Source: Kaistia sp. 32K (GTDB lineage: Bacteria; Pseudomonadota; Alphaproteobacteria; Rhizobiales; Kaistiaceae). From it: a DNA stretch of 64,000 nt. The stretch spans positions 620,001 to 684,000 of the forward strand of contig NZ_AP024269.1 in NCBI RefSeq assembly GCF_016629525.1, in the 5' to 3' direction. Numbering within the stretch: position 1 is the first letter of the stretch; every line of letters begins with the position of its first letter. Made by a program: the position numbers and the translations under genes. The notes beneath the pieces are model-generated. The model was not told where the DNA came from and searched no databases. It saw only the letters and a program-made list of their open reading frames with translations. Shown here piece after piece: positions 25,933 through 34,307 of the stretch.

Positions 25933-27434
25933 GCCGCCCTCGTTTCGATCATGGCGGCGCGCAGGATCTGGCGCTCCGAATTGTCGTCGCCCTCGAGGAT
26001 CGCGGCGAGCCGGCCGTTGCGCAGCACCGCGACCCGGTCGGCGACATGCACCAGTTCCGCGAGATCGCTCGAATAGAACAGGATGGCGTAGCCCTTGGCC
26101 GCGAGATCGCGCATCAACTGGAAGATCTCGCCCTTGGTGCCGACATCGATGCCGCGCGTCGGATCGTAGAGCAGCAGGATGCGCGCCTCGGTCAGGAGCA
26201 TCTTGCCGAAGATCACCTTCTGCTGGTTGCCGCCGGAGAGCGTGCCGGCGAGCTGCTCGGGCGTGCCGGCCTTGATCTTCAGCGTGGCGATCATCTCCTC
26301 GACCAGTCTGCCCTCGCGCTTCGGATCGGTGAGGCCGAAGCGGGTGAAGCGCTGGATGACGGAAAGCGTCAGGTTCTCGCGCACGCTCTTCGAAAGCAGC
26401 AGGCCGTGATTGCGCCGGTCCTCCGGCACCAGCGCCAGGCCGTCGCGGCCGGTCAGCGCCTGGCGAGGTCCGCGGATCGTCTTGGTCTTGCCCCAGATCT
26501 CGACCGATCCGCGCGCCCCGCCAATGCCGAACAGTGCCTGGAACAATTCGCGCTGGCCGTGGCCCTGCATGCCGGCGACGCCGAGCACTTCGCCCTCGCG
26601 GAGATCGAGATCAATGCCGTCGAGGCGATGGCCGACGCCGAAACCGCGCAGCCGCACGGCCACCCGCTCCGTCGCCGTCGGCTTCCGCTCCGGATAGAGG
26701 CGGTCCATGCGGCGGCCGAGCATGTCGGCGATGATCGTCTCGTCATCGACCGAATGGGTGTCGTAGGCGGAAGCCGTCGCGCCATTGCGGAAGACGGTGA
26801 TGCGGTCGGCGATCTGGCGCACCTCGCCGAGCCGGTGCGAGATGTAGATGACAAGCGTCCCCGCCCTGGCGAGGCCCTGCGACAGGCCGAGCAGCCAGTC
26901 CGTCTCGCGCGGCCCGAGCGCTGAGGTCGCCTCGTCGAGGATCAGCACCTTCGGATCGCTCGACAGCGCCTTGGCGATCTCGACGAGCTGCCGATCGGCC
27001 AGCGTCAGCCGGCGCAGTTCCTGATCCGGCCGGAGGCTCGGAAAGCCGTGCCGCGCGAACAGCGCCTCGGTGGCTTCGCGCAGGGCTCGCGCGCGGACGG
27101 TGCGGGCGAAGCTGAGCGGCTCGCGGCGAAACCAGATGTTCTGCTCGACGGTCAGATCGGGGATCAGCGACAATTCCTGGAACACGGGCGCGATACCGGC
27201 GTCCTGCGCGGCCTGCGGATTGCGCGGCCGGTAGGGCGAACCGCCGAGCGCGATGCTGCCGCCATCGGGGCGGACGGCGCCGGCGAGGATCTGGATGAAG
27301 GTGCTCTTGCCGGCGCCGTTTTCGCCGAGCAGGGCATGCACTTCACCGGCGCGGGCCGAGAAGTCGGCGCGGCTCAGCGCGGTGATGCCGCCATAGGATT
27401 TGGTGACGGCGGTGGCGGTCAGAAGTTCGGTCAT
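25929..27434 (-). CDS. Sugar ABC transporter ATP-binding protein (two-domain)
   Basis: A 501-residue RbsA/MglA-type protein with two nucleotide-binding domains. The first has Walker A 'GENGAGKST' (38-46), 'LTLADRQLVEIAKAL' and Walker B 'VLILDEATSAL'. The second has a degenerate P-loop ('GMQGHGQRELFQ'), as is normal for the family, and 'LSGGNQQKVIFGKML'. It energises the two permeases encoded immediately downstream. Confidence 0.92.
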   Translation of the reverse strand: MTELLTATAVTKSYGGITALSRADFSARAGEVHALLGENGAGKSTFIQILAGAVRPDGGSIALGGSPYRPRNPQAAQDAGIAPVFQELSLIPDLTVEQNIWFRREPLSFARTVRARALREATEALFARHGFPSLRPDQELRRLTLADRQLVEIAKALSSDPKVLILDEATSALGPRETDWLLGLSQGLARAGTLVIYISHRLGEVRQIADRITVFRNGATASAYDTHSVDDETIIADMLGRRMDRLYPERKPTATERVAVRLRGFGVGHRLDGIDLDLREGEVLGVAGMQGHGQRELFQALFGIGGARGSVEIWGKTKTIRGPRQALTGRDGLALVPEDRRNHGLLLSKSVRENLTLSVIQRFTRFGLTDPKREGRLVEEMIATLKIKAGTPEQLAGTLSGGNQQKVIFGKMLLTEARILLLYDPTRGIDVGTKGEIFQLMRDLAAKGYAILFYSSDLAELVHVADRVAVLRNGRLAAILEGDDNSERQILRAAMIETRAA

Positions 27435-27527
27435 GCGTGGCCGGATCTCTGGTCAGAATTGCAGCGGCAGGCGAGGGGCAGCTTCGGCGAAGGGTGAAGG
27501 GGCTTTCTGCCCATGAGCCGGTAGCAA

Positions 27528-27620
27528 GACCCTCACCCAACCCTCTCCCGCAAGCGGGCGAGGGCCAGGGTTCGATCAACTCCCTCTCCCGCGAGCGGGA
27601 GAGGGCTGGGGTGAGGGGGC
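27528..27620. repeat. Intergenic palindromic element (CCCTCACCC...GGGTGAGGG type)
   Basis: Inverted ends GACCCTCACCCAACCCTCTCCC and its approximate complement enclose two smaller palindromes (CTCTCCCGC-AAGC-GGGCGAG and CTCTCCCGCGAGCGGGAGAG). It separates the binding-protein gene from the ATPase gene; because of the hairpins it may lower expression of the downstream part of the operon. Confidence 0.75.
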
Positions 27621-27622
27621 TC

Positions 27623-28681
27623 TTACGAGCCGGCGGCTTCCTTGGCCGTGATCTCGACCCAGTCGGGCGTGATCGGCAGCGACAGGCCGGGCGCGAGATC
27701 GGGGAAGGCGTTCTTGCCGATCTCGATCTTCTGCATCTTCACGTCCGGATAGAGCTTCGAGGGCTGCGGATCGGTCGCCAGGAACGGGCCGTAGACGAAG
27801 ACGTGCTTGTCCTCGACCTTCTTGCCGTCGAGGATGTCGACCGCGAGCTTCAGCGCCTCGGCCGAGAGATAGGCCGGGTTGGTCTCGAGGATGCACTGCG
27901 CCCCTTCCGTCTGCGCGCAGACGAGCGAGGCGGTGTTGTAGCCGCCGCCGGCGACGGGCACGAGCGGGCGGCCGGCGTCCTGCAGCGCCTTGATGGCGCC
28001 GGAGCCGTAGCCCTGGGTCAGGATCGCGTCGACCTGCGGATGGGCGGCGAGCAGCGAGGCGACGCCTTCCTGCTCGGGACCGAGCGCGTAATTGCCGTTG
28101 AAATAGCCGACAATTTCGATGCCGGGATAGTTCTTCAGCACCTTCTCGAAGCCGGATTGCAGCTGCTCGGAGATCGGCGCGCCGGCGAGGCCGCGATCGA
28201 CGAACACCTTGCCCTTGCCGCCGATCTTTTCGGCGATCCACTCGGCCTGCACGGCCGGCAGCATGTTCCAGTCGGATTCGAGCTTGTAGGCGCAGTCGGC
28301 GGTGGCGACCTGGTCGAAGGTGATGACCAGGATGCCGGCGGCGCAGGCTTTCTCGATCGTCGGGTTCAGCGCGGTCGGCGAGCCGACGTCGATCAGGATC
28401 GCGTCCGGCTTGGCGCGAATGATGTTGTTGAGCGAGTTGATCTGCGCCTGCGTCGTCGTCTCGACATTCTCGACCTTCAGGTCGACGCGGCCTGCGAGCG
28501 GCGGCTTCTTCACCACGGCGTCGGCGATGCGCAGCATCTGCTGGCGCCAGTCATTGCCGACGAAGTTGTTGGAAAGATAGATCTTGTAGGTCTTCTCGCC
28601 CTCGGCCTTGGCCGGCGGGGCATAGCCATATGTCGTCGCGATCGCCGACAGGGCGACCAGTGCTGCGGCAGTGCGCTTCAC
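27623..28681 (-). CDS. Sugar ABC transporter, periplasmic substrate-binding protein (CUT2 type)
   Basis: A 352-residue Peripla_BP_4 protein. A GTG start at 28681 is supported by GGGAGGAAACACC and by the signal peptide that follows (V/M-K-R, hydrophobic core, 'PPAKAEG'). The mature part has 'YKIYLSNNFVGNDWRQQMLRIAD', 'DAILIDVGS', 'ILVITFDQVA' and 'DAILTQGYGSGAIKAL'. Two cysteine pairs in the mature protein (near 'KACAAG', 'ADCAYKL', 'LVCAQTEGAQC') could form disulfides in the periplasm. It is first in the importer operon and is preceded by regulatory element 1. Ligand unknown. Confidence 0.9.
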   Translation of the reverse strand: MKRTAAALVALSAIATTYGYAPPAKAEGEKTYKIYLSNNFVGNDWRQQMLRIADAVVKKPPLAGRVDLKVENVETTTQAQINSLNNIIRAKPDAILIDVGSPTALNPTIEKACAAGILVITFDQVATADCAYKLESDWNMLPAVQAEWIAEKIGGKGKVFVDRGLAGAPISEQLQSGFEKVLKNYPGIEIVGYFNGNYALGPEQEGVASLLAAHPQVDAILTQGYGSGAIKALQDAGRPLVPVAGGGYNTASLVCAQTEGAQCILETNPAYLSAEALKLAVDILDGKKVEDKHVFVYGPFLATDPQPSKLYPDVKMQKIEIGKNAFPDLAPGLSLPITPDWVEITAKEAAGS

Positions 28682-28824
28682 GGTGTTTCCTCCCTCAAGG
28701 AATGCGTCGATGCATGCGCGCGGATGCTTCTTCCCGAAGGCGGCACCCGTCATGATAACGCGATCATCTGCGCCGGCGGTCCTGCGCGCCGACGATCCCT
28801 GCACCCCCTCCGGGCAGGGAATAA

Positions 28825-28842
28825 ATATATGCTATTATAATC
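28825..28842 (-). promoter_or_regulatory. Shared regulatory element, site 1
   Basis: On the minus strand this reads GATTATAATAGCATATAT. It lies between the GntR gene and the binding-protein gene. The TATAATAGCAT core recurs at sites 2-4 (29827, 34067, 45077), each in the sense direction of a downstream gene. It could be a -10 box with an overlapping operator. Confidence 0.6.
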
Positions 28843-28869
28843 TCTTTGGGTTGTCCAGCCTGCCGGCCG

Positions 28870-29685
28870 TCATTCGAGATCGTTCGGCGCGTCGTAGGAA
28901 AGGCTGAACAGATCGGCGCGGTTCTTGTTGATCGTCAGTTCGACCGGCTCGCCCTCGGCGGACAGATAGAGCATCTCGATCACCAGGATCGGCCCGCCGA
29001 CCGCATAGTCCAGCGCCTTCGCCAGCGCCTCGTCGGCGATGTCGGCCCGGACCGTGATCTTGGCGCCGGAAAGCTGGATGCCGAGATGGCGCTGAACGGC
29101 GCGGAAGACGACGACGTCGTCGAAATCGGCCCGCTTCAGCCGGCTGCCGATGGCGGGCGGGAAATAGAAGGTCGTCTGCCCGGTCGGGCCGTCCTTCTGG
29201 TGCAGCGTCGCCCGCAGGCAATGGCAGGCCTCGTCGGGCTTGAGGCCGAAGGCGGCGGTCGCCGCGGCCGAGCGTTCCTTGCGGTAGGAATGGATCTCGA
29301 GCGCGCGGCCCTTGGTCGATTCGGCGATCTGCGCGAAGCTCCGGAAGCCGAAGCTCGGCATGGCGGGGGCGGCCGGCGCCGTCACGATCGCCGGCTTCGC
29401 CGCGCGCTTCTTGATCAGCCCGTCATTCTCGAGATCGCGCAGCGCCTGGCGCACGGTGATCAGGCTGACGCCGAAGCGCTCGGCGAGGTCGGCTTCGCGC
29501 GGCAGCGAGGTCCCCGGCTGCAGCGTGCCGCTGGTGATCGGCTCCCTCAGGATGGCGACGAGCTGGCGGTAAAGCGGTCCGTCGTCGCGCGACAGCACGC
29601 GCGGCATGAAGCTTTCAAGGGCTGCGACGGCGCCCGCGGAATCGGACGGGTTGTCGCTTGCCGGCTCCGTCTTGCTTGCTCTCAC
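28870..29685 (-). CDS. GntR-family regulator, HutC/UTRA subfamily
   Basis: A 271-residue regulator. The winged helix-turn-helix spans about 45-105 ('LPREADLAERFGVSLITVRQALRDLENDGLI'), followed by a UTRA ligand-binding domain from about 125 ('CHCLRATLHQKDGPTGQTTFYFP', 'AKALDYAVGGPILVIEMLYLSAEGEPVELTI'). A GTG start is used. Regulatory elements 1 and 2 flank this gene on both sides, which makes it the best candidate for the protein that binds them. Effector unknown; UTRA domains bind small sugars, sugar phosphates or histidine-like ligands. Confidence 0.9.
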   Translation of the reverse strand: MRASKTEPASDNPSDSAGAVAALESFMPRVLSRDDGPLYRQLVAILREPITSGTLQPGTSLPREADLAERFGVSLITVRQALRDLENDGLIKKRAAKPAIVTAPAAPAMPSFGFRSFAQIAESTKGRALEIHSYRKERSAAATAAFGLKPDEACHCLRATLHQKDGPTGQTTFYFPPAIGSRLKRADFDDVVVFRAVQRHLGIQLSGAKITVRADIADEALAKALDYAVGGPILVIEMLYLSAEGEPVELTINKNRADLFSLSYDAPNDLE

Positions 29686-29826
29686 CTGCGCATTCCCCAG
29701 AATCGAATTTGCCCCAGAAACGGAACTTGCCTCAGAATCGGAATTTGTTTGAACACCAAATTAGCGAAGTTCGGGGCCTGCACCAAAGCGCCGTTGCAAC
29801 CCGCCCGGTTGCCGTTCGTTTCCATT

Positions 29827-29849
29827 AGATTATAGTATCATAATAGATC
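29827..29849 (+). promoter_or_regulatory. Shared regulatory element, site 2
   Basis: GATTATAGTATCATAATAGA on the plus strand, between the divergent GntR and SDR genes. It matches site 1 at 13 of the first 15 positions and is itself partly palindromic. Confidence 0.55.
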
Positions 29850-29896
29850 CGTGAAGTCCGACCTGTTCGGACCGATTGCCGGGGAGGGTAGGGGGC

Positions 29897-30676
29897 ATGC
29901 GCAGCGATCTCAAAGGGAAGGTCGCCTTCGTGACGGGGGCCGCCGGCGGCATCGGACGGGGCATCGTCAGCCGGCTGGCGGCGAACGGCGCCTCGATCGT
30001 CGTCGCCGACATCAACGGCGAGGGCGCCCGCGACGTGGCGGCCAGCCTGCCGGATGCGCTCGCCGTGACGGTCGACATCCGCGATCCCGTTTCGGTCGAC
30101 CGCGCCGTCGCGCTGACGATGGAAACATATGGCCGCCTTGATATTCTCGTCAACAATGCCGGCGTCAACACGCTGGCGCATCGCGTCGACGTCGACGCCT
30201 TCCCGGTCGAGGAATGGCACCGCATCGTCGGCATCGACCTCGACGGGCTGTTCCTGATGAGCCGGCGGGCGCTCGAGCCGATGCTGGCGGCAGGCGAGGG
30301 CGGCCGCGTCATCAACATCGCCTCGGTGGTCGGCCTCGCCGCCATGCGGCTGCAGAGCCCGTTCGTCGCCGCCAAGGCCGGCATCATCCACCTGACCCGC
30401 TCGATGGCGCTCGAGCTCGGGGCGAAGGGCGTGCTCGTCAACGCGATCGCGCCTGGCTCGATCATGACCGAGGCGACCAAGGCGCTGTTCTACGGCGCCG
30501 AGGGCAAGTTCCAGGCGAAGACCCAGGCGTTCATGGAGCACATTCCGCTCGGCCGCCCGGGCACGCCGGAGGAGATCGCGGAAGCCGTGCTTTTCCTCGC
30601 CGCGCCGGAATCTTCCTACATCAACGGCCAGATCCTCGCCGTCGATGGCGGCTGGACGGCCGGCTACATGATGTGA
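29897..30676 (+). CDS. SDR-family protein with Tyr-to-Phe active site
   Basis: A 259-residue SDR with an intact cofactor motif TGAAGGIG (13-20), D38 for NAD preference, 'NNAG' and S143, but the catalytic tyrosine is replaced: 'SPFVAAK' gives F156 with K160 kept. The codon is TTC, so this is a single-base change from Tyr. The C-terminus 'INGQILAVDGGWTAGYMM' is nearly the same as that of the degenerate SDR at 34308. The start at 29897 has a G-rich ribosome site (GGGAGGGTAGG). Downstream is a strong hairpin. Either it uses another acid/base or it works with a partner; the sequence is otherwise healthy. Confidence 0.85.
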   Translation: MRSDLKGKVAFVTGAAGGIGRGIVSRLAANGASIVVADINGEGARDVAASLPDALAVTVDIRDPVSVDRAVALTMETYGRLDILVNNAGVNTLAHRVDVDAFPVEEWHRIVGIDLDGLFLMSRRALEPMLAAGEGGRVINIASVVGLAAMRLQSPFVAAKAGIIHLTRSMALELGAKGVLVNAIAPGSIMTEATKALFYGAEGKFQAKTQAFMEHIPLGRPGTPEEIAEAVLFLAAPESSYINGQILAVDGGWTAGYMM

Positions 30677-30682
30677 AACGAG

Positions 30683-30717
30683 AGAGGGGTTAACACGGTT
30701 CTCGCGTTAACCCCTCT
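30683..30717. terminator. Hairpin terminator between convergent genes
   Basis: A perfect 12-bp stem AGAGGGGTTAAC/GTTAACCCCTCT with an 11-nt loop lies after the SDR stop codon and before the convergent E2-like gene's 3' end. There is only a short T-run (GTTAG), so efficiency is uncertain. Confidence 0.65.
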
Positions 30718-30757
30718 GTTAGCGTCTCGTAACCGTCCCGTCAGCGCGGGCGCGGCC

Positions 30758-31471
30758 TCATACCAGCAGTCGCAGCGGCGCCTCGACAAGGTCGCGGAAT
30801 CCGGCGAGGATTCTTGTCGCGTCGCCCTCCGGAATGGCGCTCGCATCGTGCACCAGCAGCACCTCGGCGCTCGCAGCGTCATCGGCGGCGACGACGAGGA
30901 GGCGGAGCTCGGCATCGGCCGGCAGTGCGCCGGCGACGGGCCGGATGCCCCGGGTCGAGAGCCGCGACATAACCAGCGCCTTGCCGGTCGTGTCGCTATT
31001 CGTCTCTCCGGCGAGCCGCCGCGCGATCTCGGTCGGCGCCAGCGTCACGGAGCGGGGGATGGTTACCCCTCCACCCTCGGCCTTTATCCAACGGAGCACA
31101 TCGGCGTGCGCTCCGGCTGATCGCGCCGCCGCCTTGACCAGGAAGGCGTCGATCGGAAGCGCCGCACCCGATGCCACGATGAACTCGGCAAGGGGGCCAA
31201 GCTCGATCGTCGCGGAAAAGGCCGAGATCGACCGGGGCTGCGCCGCCGCAAGCGCCGGAGCCGCAAGGGCGGTTTCGGGTGCCGGAGCGGGCGTCGTCAT
31301 CACCTCCGGGCCAGGGGCCGTCACGCCCGCCGCGACCGGCGCCGATAGCAGATCGCCGGCGACGATGCGGCCGTTCGGGCCGGAGCCGGCGAACCCTTCG
31401 AGCGCGAGGCCGCGCTCGCGGGCGAGCCGTTTCGCATAGGGCGAGGCGAGGATACGGACGGGCGCGTTCAT
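30758..31471 (-). CDS. Reduced E2-like protein (E3-binding domain plus truncated acyltransferase domain)
   Basis: 237 residues against about 400 or more for normal E2 acyltransferases. Residues 5-42 are a clear peripheral-subunit-binding domain ('LASPYAKRLARERGLAL', 'GSGPNGRIVAGDL'). A Pro/Ala linker follows, then a catalytic-domain remnant: 'IDAFLVKAAARSAG' and the family's C-terminal ending 'APLRLLV' are recognisable, but the active-site H-x-x-x-D-G is not; the region reads 'VHDASAIPEGDATRIL'. No lipoyl domain is present; that domain is instead fused to the E1 protein encoded ten bases upstream. It probably docks E1 and E3 and may or may not transfer acyl groups. Confidence 0.75.
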   Translation of the reverse strand: MNAPVRILASPYAKRLARERGLALEGFAGSGPNGRIVAGDLLSAPVAAGVTAPGPEVMTTPAPAPETALAAPALAAAQPRSISAFSATIELGPLAEFIVASGAALPIDAFLVKAAARSAGAHADVLRWIKAEGGGVTIPRSVTLAPTEIARRLAGETNSDTTGKALVMSRLSTRGIRPVAGALPADAELRLLVVAADDAASAEVLLVHDASAIPEGDATRILAGFRDLVEAPLRLLV

Positions 31472-31481
31472 GCCGTTCTCC

Positions 31482-33995
31482 TCACCGGACGCTGCCGATG
31501 CGGCCGCCCATCGGCACGACCGCGCCCTTCGGCTGCTCGATCGGTCCGAGAATGCCGTCGACCGGCGCTTCGATCTCGACCACGGCCTTGTCCGTCTCGA
31601 TCTCGGCGACGATCTCGCCCGCCTTGACCGCGTCGCCCTCCGCCTTGAGCCAGCCGACGATCGTGCCTTCCGACACCGTCAGATCGCCGAACGGCATGGT
31701 GATCGGCTCGCCGTCGCCAGCTGGCACCGCCGCCGCGGCAGGGGGGGCCGCCGGAGCCGGTGCGGCTGCGACAGGCGCGGCGACCGGTGCCGGAGCCGCC
31801 TGGCCACCGACATGACGCCAGTGCTTCGGCACCGGCGGCTTGCCTTCGAGCACACCCTTCGCGCCGGCGACGATCTTGTCGGTATCGACCAGCATGGCGC
31901 GCTCCAGTGACGGCGCCAGCGGATGCGGCTGCGCATCCGTATGGAGGCGGCCGACCGGCGCGTCGAGATCGTCGAAGGCGAGCTCGTTCATCGCCTGCGC
32001 CACCTCGGCGCCGACGCCGAACGCCCCCCAGCCTTCGTCCACCACCAGCAGCCGGTGCGTCTTGGCGACAGACTTCGCCACCGTGCCGACGTCGAGCGGC
32101 ATGATGGTGCGGAGGTCGATCACCTCGGCCGAGACGCCCTCGGCGCTGAGCTTCTCCGCCGCCTCCAGCGCGCGATGCACCAACTGCCCGGCCGCGACGA
32201 TGGTGATGTCGGCGCCCTTGCGGGCAATCCGCGCCAGACCGAACGGCACCAGATGCTCGCCGGTCGGCACCGCGCCCTTGGTGGCGAACAGCGCCTTCGG
32301 CTCCAGCATCATGACGGGATCGCCGGCCCGGAGCGCCGTCTTCATCAGCCCCTTGGCGTCGGCCGGCGTCGAGGGCATGCAGACGATCAGGCCCGGAATA
32401 TTGGCCCAGCTCGGATGATAGGTGCCGCTGTGATGGGGGCCTGCCGAGCGCACCGCGCCGGAACCGACCCGCACCACCATTGGCGCGTTCATCTGCCCGT
32501 TCGACATGTAGCGCAGCTTCGCCGCCTGCAGCACGATCTGCCCCGCCGCCTCGAACACGAAATCGGCGAACATCAGGTCGGCGATCGTCCGGGTCCCCGT
32601 CGCCGAGGCGCCGATCGCGGCCCCCGTAAAACCCTGCTCGGAGATCGGCGTGTCGACCATGCGGTTGGGGCCAAACTCGGCCCAGAGGTTCTTGGTGTGC
32701 GCGAAGGTGCCGCCGCGCTCGCCGGTGCCCTCGCCGAGATAGAGGATGTTCTTGTCGCGGCGCATTTCCTCCGCGATGCCGTCGCGCACCGCGTCGAGCC
32801 AGCTCTGCGTCACGCTCGCCGTCGGCGCCGCCTGCACGAGCGCGTCCGCCGGGTTGATCGGCTCTGCATAGACATGCAGCCCCGTCGTCGCCGGATCCGG
32901 CTCGGGCGAATTGCGCGCGAATTCGAGCGATTTCTGCACGATGCCGTCGATCTTCGCGTCGATCGCATCGAGCGCCTCGACCGAGGCAGCCTCAAAATCC
33001 TCGAGAATGCGACGGCGCAGCATCTGGATCGGGTCGCGCTTCGCCCATGCGTCCACCTCCGACTGCGTCCGATAGGTGCCGGTCACCGGGTCGCCCTCGT
33101 GGTGGCCGACGGTGCGATAGGTCTTCGCCTCGATCAGCGTCGGGCCCTCGCCGGAACGGGCGCGCGAAATCGCCTCGGCCATCACCTGCCAGACGGCGAT
33201 GACGTCGTTGCCGTCGACGGCGACGCCGGGAATGCCATAGGCCGCCGCGCGGGTCGCGATCTCGGGGTTCAGCGTCGCCGAGGCAAGCGGCGTCGCGGTG
33301 GCATAGAGGTTGTTCTCGCAGATAAAGATCGCCGGCGCCTTCTGGATGCCGGCGAAATTGAGCGATTCATGGAAGCCGCCATGGTTGGTGGCGCCGTCGC
33401 CGAAGAAGGCGACGCCGACGTCGTCGCGGCCCTGCGTGCGGGCCGACATGCCGGCGCCGACGGCATGGCTGATGCCGGCGGCGACGATGCCGTTGGTGCC
33501 GAATAGGCCGACCGAGCGGTCATAGAGATGCATGGTGCCGCCGCGCCCGCCGCAACAGCCGTCGCGCTTGCCGAACAGTTCCGCCATCAGGATGTTGGGG
33601 TCCATGCCCTTGGCGAGCGCGTGGCCATGGCCGCGATGCGTCGAGGTGATCCAGTCGGTAGGCCGGAGATGCGCGCAGACGCCGACGGCCGTCGCCTCCT
33701 CGCCGATATAGAGATGCAGGAATCCGGGCGTCTCGCCCTTGCGGCAGGCGGTCTGCGCCACGCTCTCGAAGCGGCGGAGCAGCACCATCTGCTCGTAGAG
33801 GTCGAGCAGCGCCGGGGCGGTGAGCCCGGCCGGCAGGACCTTGCCGGGGGCGCTGCGGACGACCGGGCCGGCGGGGGCCGCCGCCTTCGCCTCGAGGCCC
33901 CGGCCTCCGCTCTTTCTGCCGTCGGAGCGGGTGGCTTCCGGGCTCAATGCCTGGCTCAATTCCTGGCTCGCGTCCGGGCTTGGTTGCGCGCTCAT
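31482..33995 (-). CDS. Single-chain 2-oxoacid/acetoin dehydrogenase: E1 alpha, E1 beta and lipoyl domain
   Basis: An 837-residue fusion. After a low-complexity N-terminus, E1 alpha covers about 60-390, with the thiamine diphosphate motif G199-D-G...N228-N229 and 'HRGHGHALAKG'. E1 beta covers about 405-735 ('GEGTGERGGTF', 'DTPISEQGFTGAAIG', 'LMFADF', 'VDEGWGAFGVGAEV'). An Ala/Pro linker leads to a lipoyl domain at about 762-837 with the modifiable lysine K803 in 'IETDKAVVEI'. It would decarboxylate a 2-oxo acid (or acetoin) and load the acyl group onto its own lipoyl arm. ATG at 33995 has GGGAGGAAGC upstream. E3 is not in the window, so a housekeeping dihydrolipoamide dehydrogenase must serve. 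Confidence 0.88.
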   Translation of the reverse strand: MSAQPSPDASQELSQALSPEATRSDGRKSGGRGLEAKAAAPAGPVVRSAPGKVLPAGLTAPALLDLYEQMVLLRRFESVAQTACRKGETPGFLHLYIGEEATAVGVCAHLRPTDWITSTHRGHGHALAKGMDPNILMAELFGKRDGCCGGRGGTMHLYDRSVGLFGTNGIVAAGISHAVGAGMSARTQGRDDVGVAFFGDGATNHGGFHESLNFAGIQKAPAIFICENNLYATATPLASATLNPEIATRAAAYGIPGVAVDGNDVIAVWQVMAEAISRARSGEGPTLIEAKTYRTVGHHEGDPVTGTYRTQSEVDAWAKRDPIQMLRRRILEDFEAASVEALDAIDAKIDGIVQKSLEFARNSPEPDPATTGLHVYAEPINPADALVQAAPTASVTQSWLDAVRDGIAEEMRRDKNILYLGEGTGERGGTFAHTKNLWAEFGPNRMVDTPISEQGFTGAAIGASATGTRTIADLMFADFVFEAAGQIVLQAAKLRYMSNGQMNAPMVVRVGSGAVRSAGPHHSGTYHPSWANIPGLIVCMPSTPADAKGLMKTALRAGDPVMMLEPKALFATKGAVPTGEHLVPFGLARIARKGADITIVAAGQLVHRALEAAEKLSAEGVSAEVIDLRTIMPLDVGTVAKSVAKTHRLLVVDEGWGAFGVGAEVAQAMNELAFDDLDAPVGRLHTDAQPHPLAPSLERAMLVDTDKIVAGAKGVLEGKPPVPKHWRHVGGQAAPAPVAAPVAAAPAPAAPPAAAAVPAGDGEPITMPFGDLTVSEGTIVGWLKAEGDAVKAGEIVAEIETDKAVVEIEAPVDGILGPIEQPKGAVVPMGGRIGSVR

Positions 33996-34307
33996 GCTTC
34001 CTCCCTCTTCCCCGTCGGGCAACGGGGCGATGCGTCCTCGCGTCCGGGTGGACATCGCATCAAAAATTATAATAGCATGATGTTATGTTATCGAGCGGCG
34101 AATTGCCAAGGCCAAAAAGCATAGGTCCTGCAAATCGTCGGAGAGGCGCGGGACGGCAGGCCGGGCGATTGCTTCAGGCCGGCCGGCAGCGGGCCGATGC
34201 CGGGCGGCGCGCCGGCCCGCGTCGCGGGAAAGCCGCACCGGTACAAGAGGTTGAGCCTCGCGGCGTTTCCATGGAACGATGCGCGGCAAGCATTGGGGGG
34301 AGAACGC
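33996..34307. promoter_or_regulatory. Divergent control region between E1 and degenerate SDR genes
   Basis: 312 bases. The only recognisable element is shared regulatory site 3 in the AT-rich patch 34062-34090. The remainder (34090-34290) is GC-rich and has open frame but no start with a ribosome site until 34308. Confidence 0.5.
34067..34087 (+). promoter_or_regulatory. Shared regulatory element, site 3
   Basis: Plus-strand TTATAATAGCATGATGTTAT plus G. All 21 bases are identical to the minus strand at 45077-45097 (site 4), 11 kb away, and the core matches site 1. It lies between the divergent E1 and degenerate SDR genes. Confidence 0.7.

Noticed and set aside
31482..33995. Frameshift or assembly artefact joining E1 alpha and E1 beta
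   Set aside because: The two parts are joined in frame by a normal linker with no stop or compositional break, and fused E1 chains with this order are known; the lipoyl domain at the end is also in frame.
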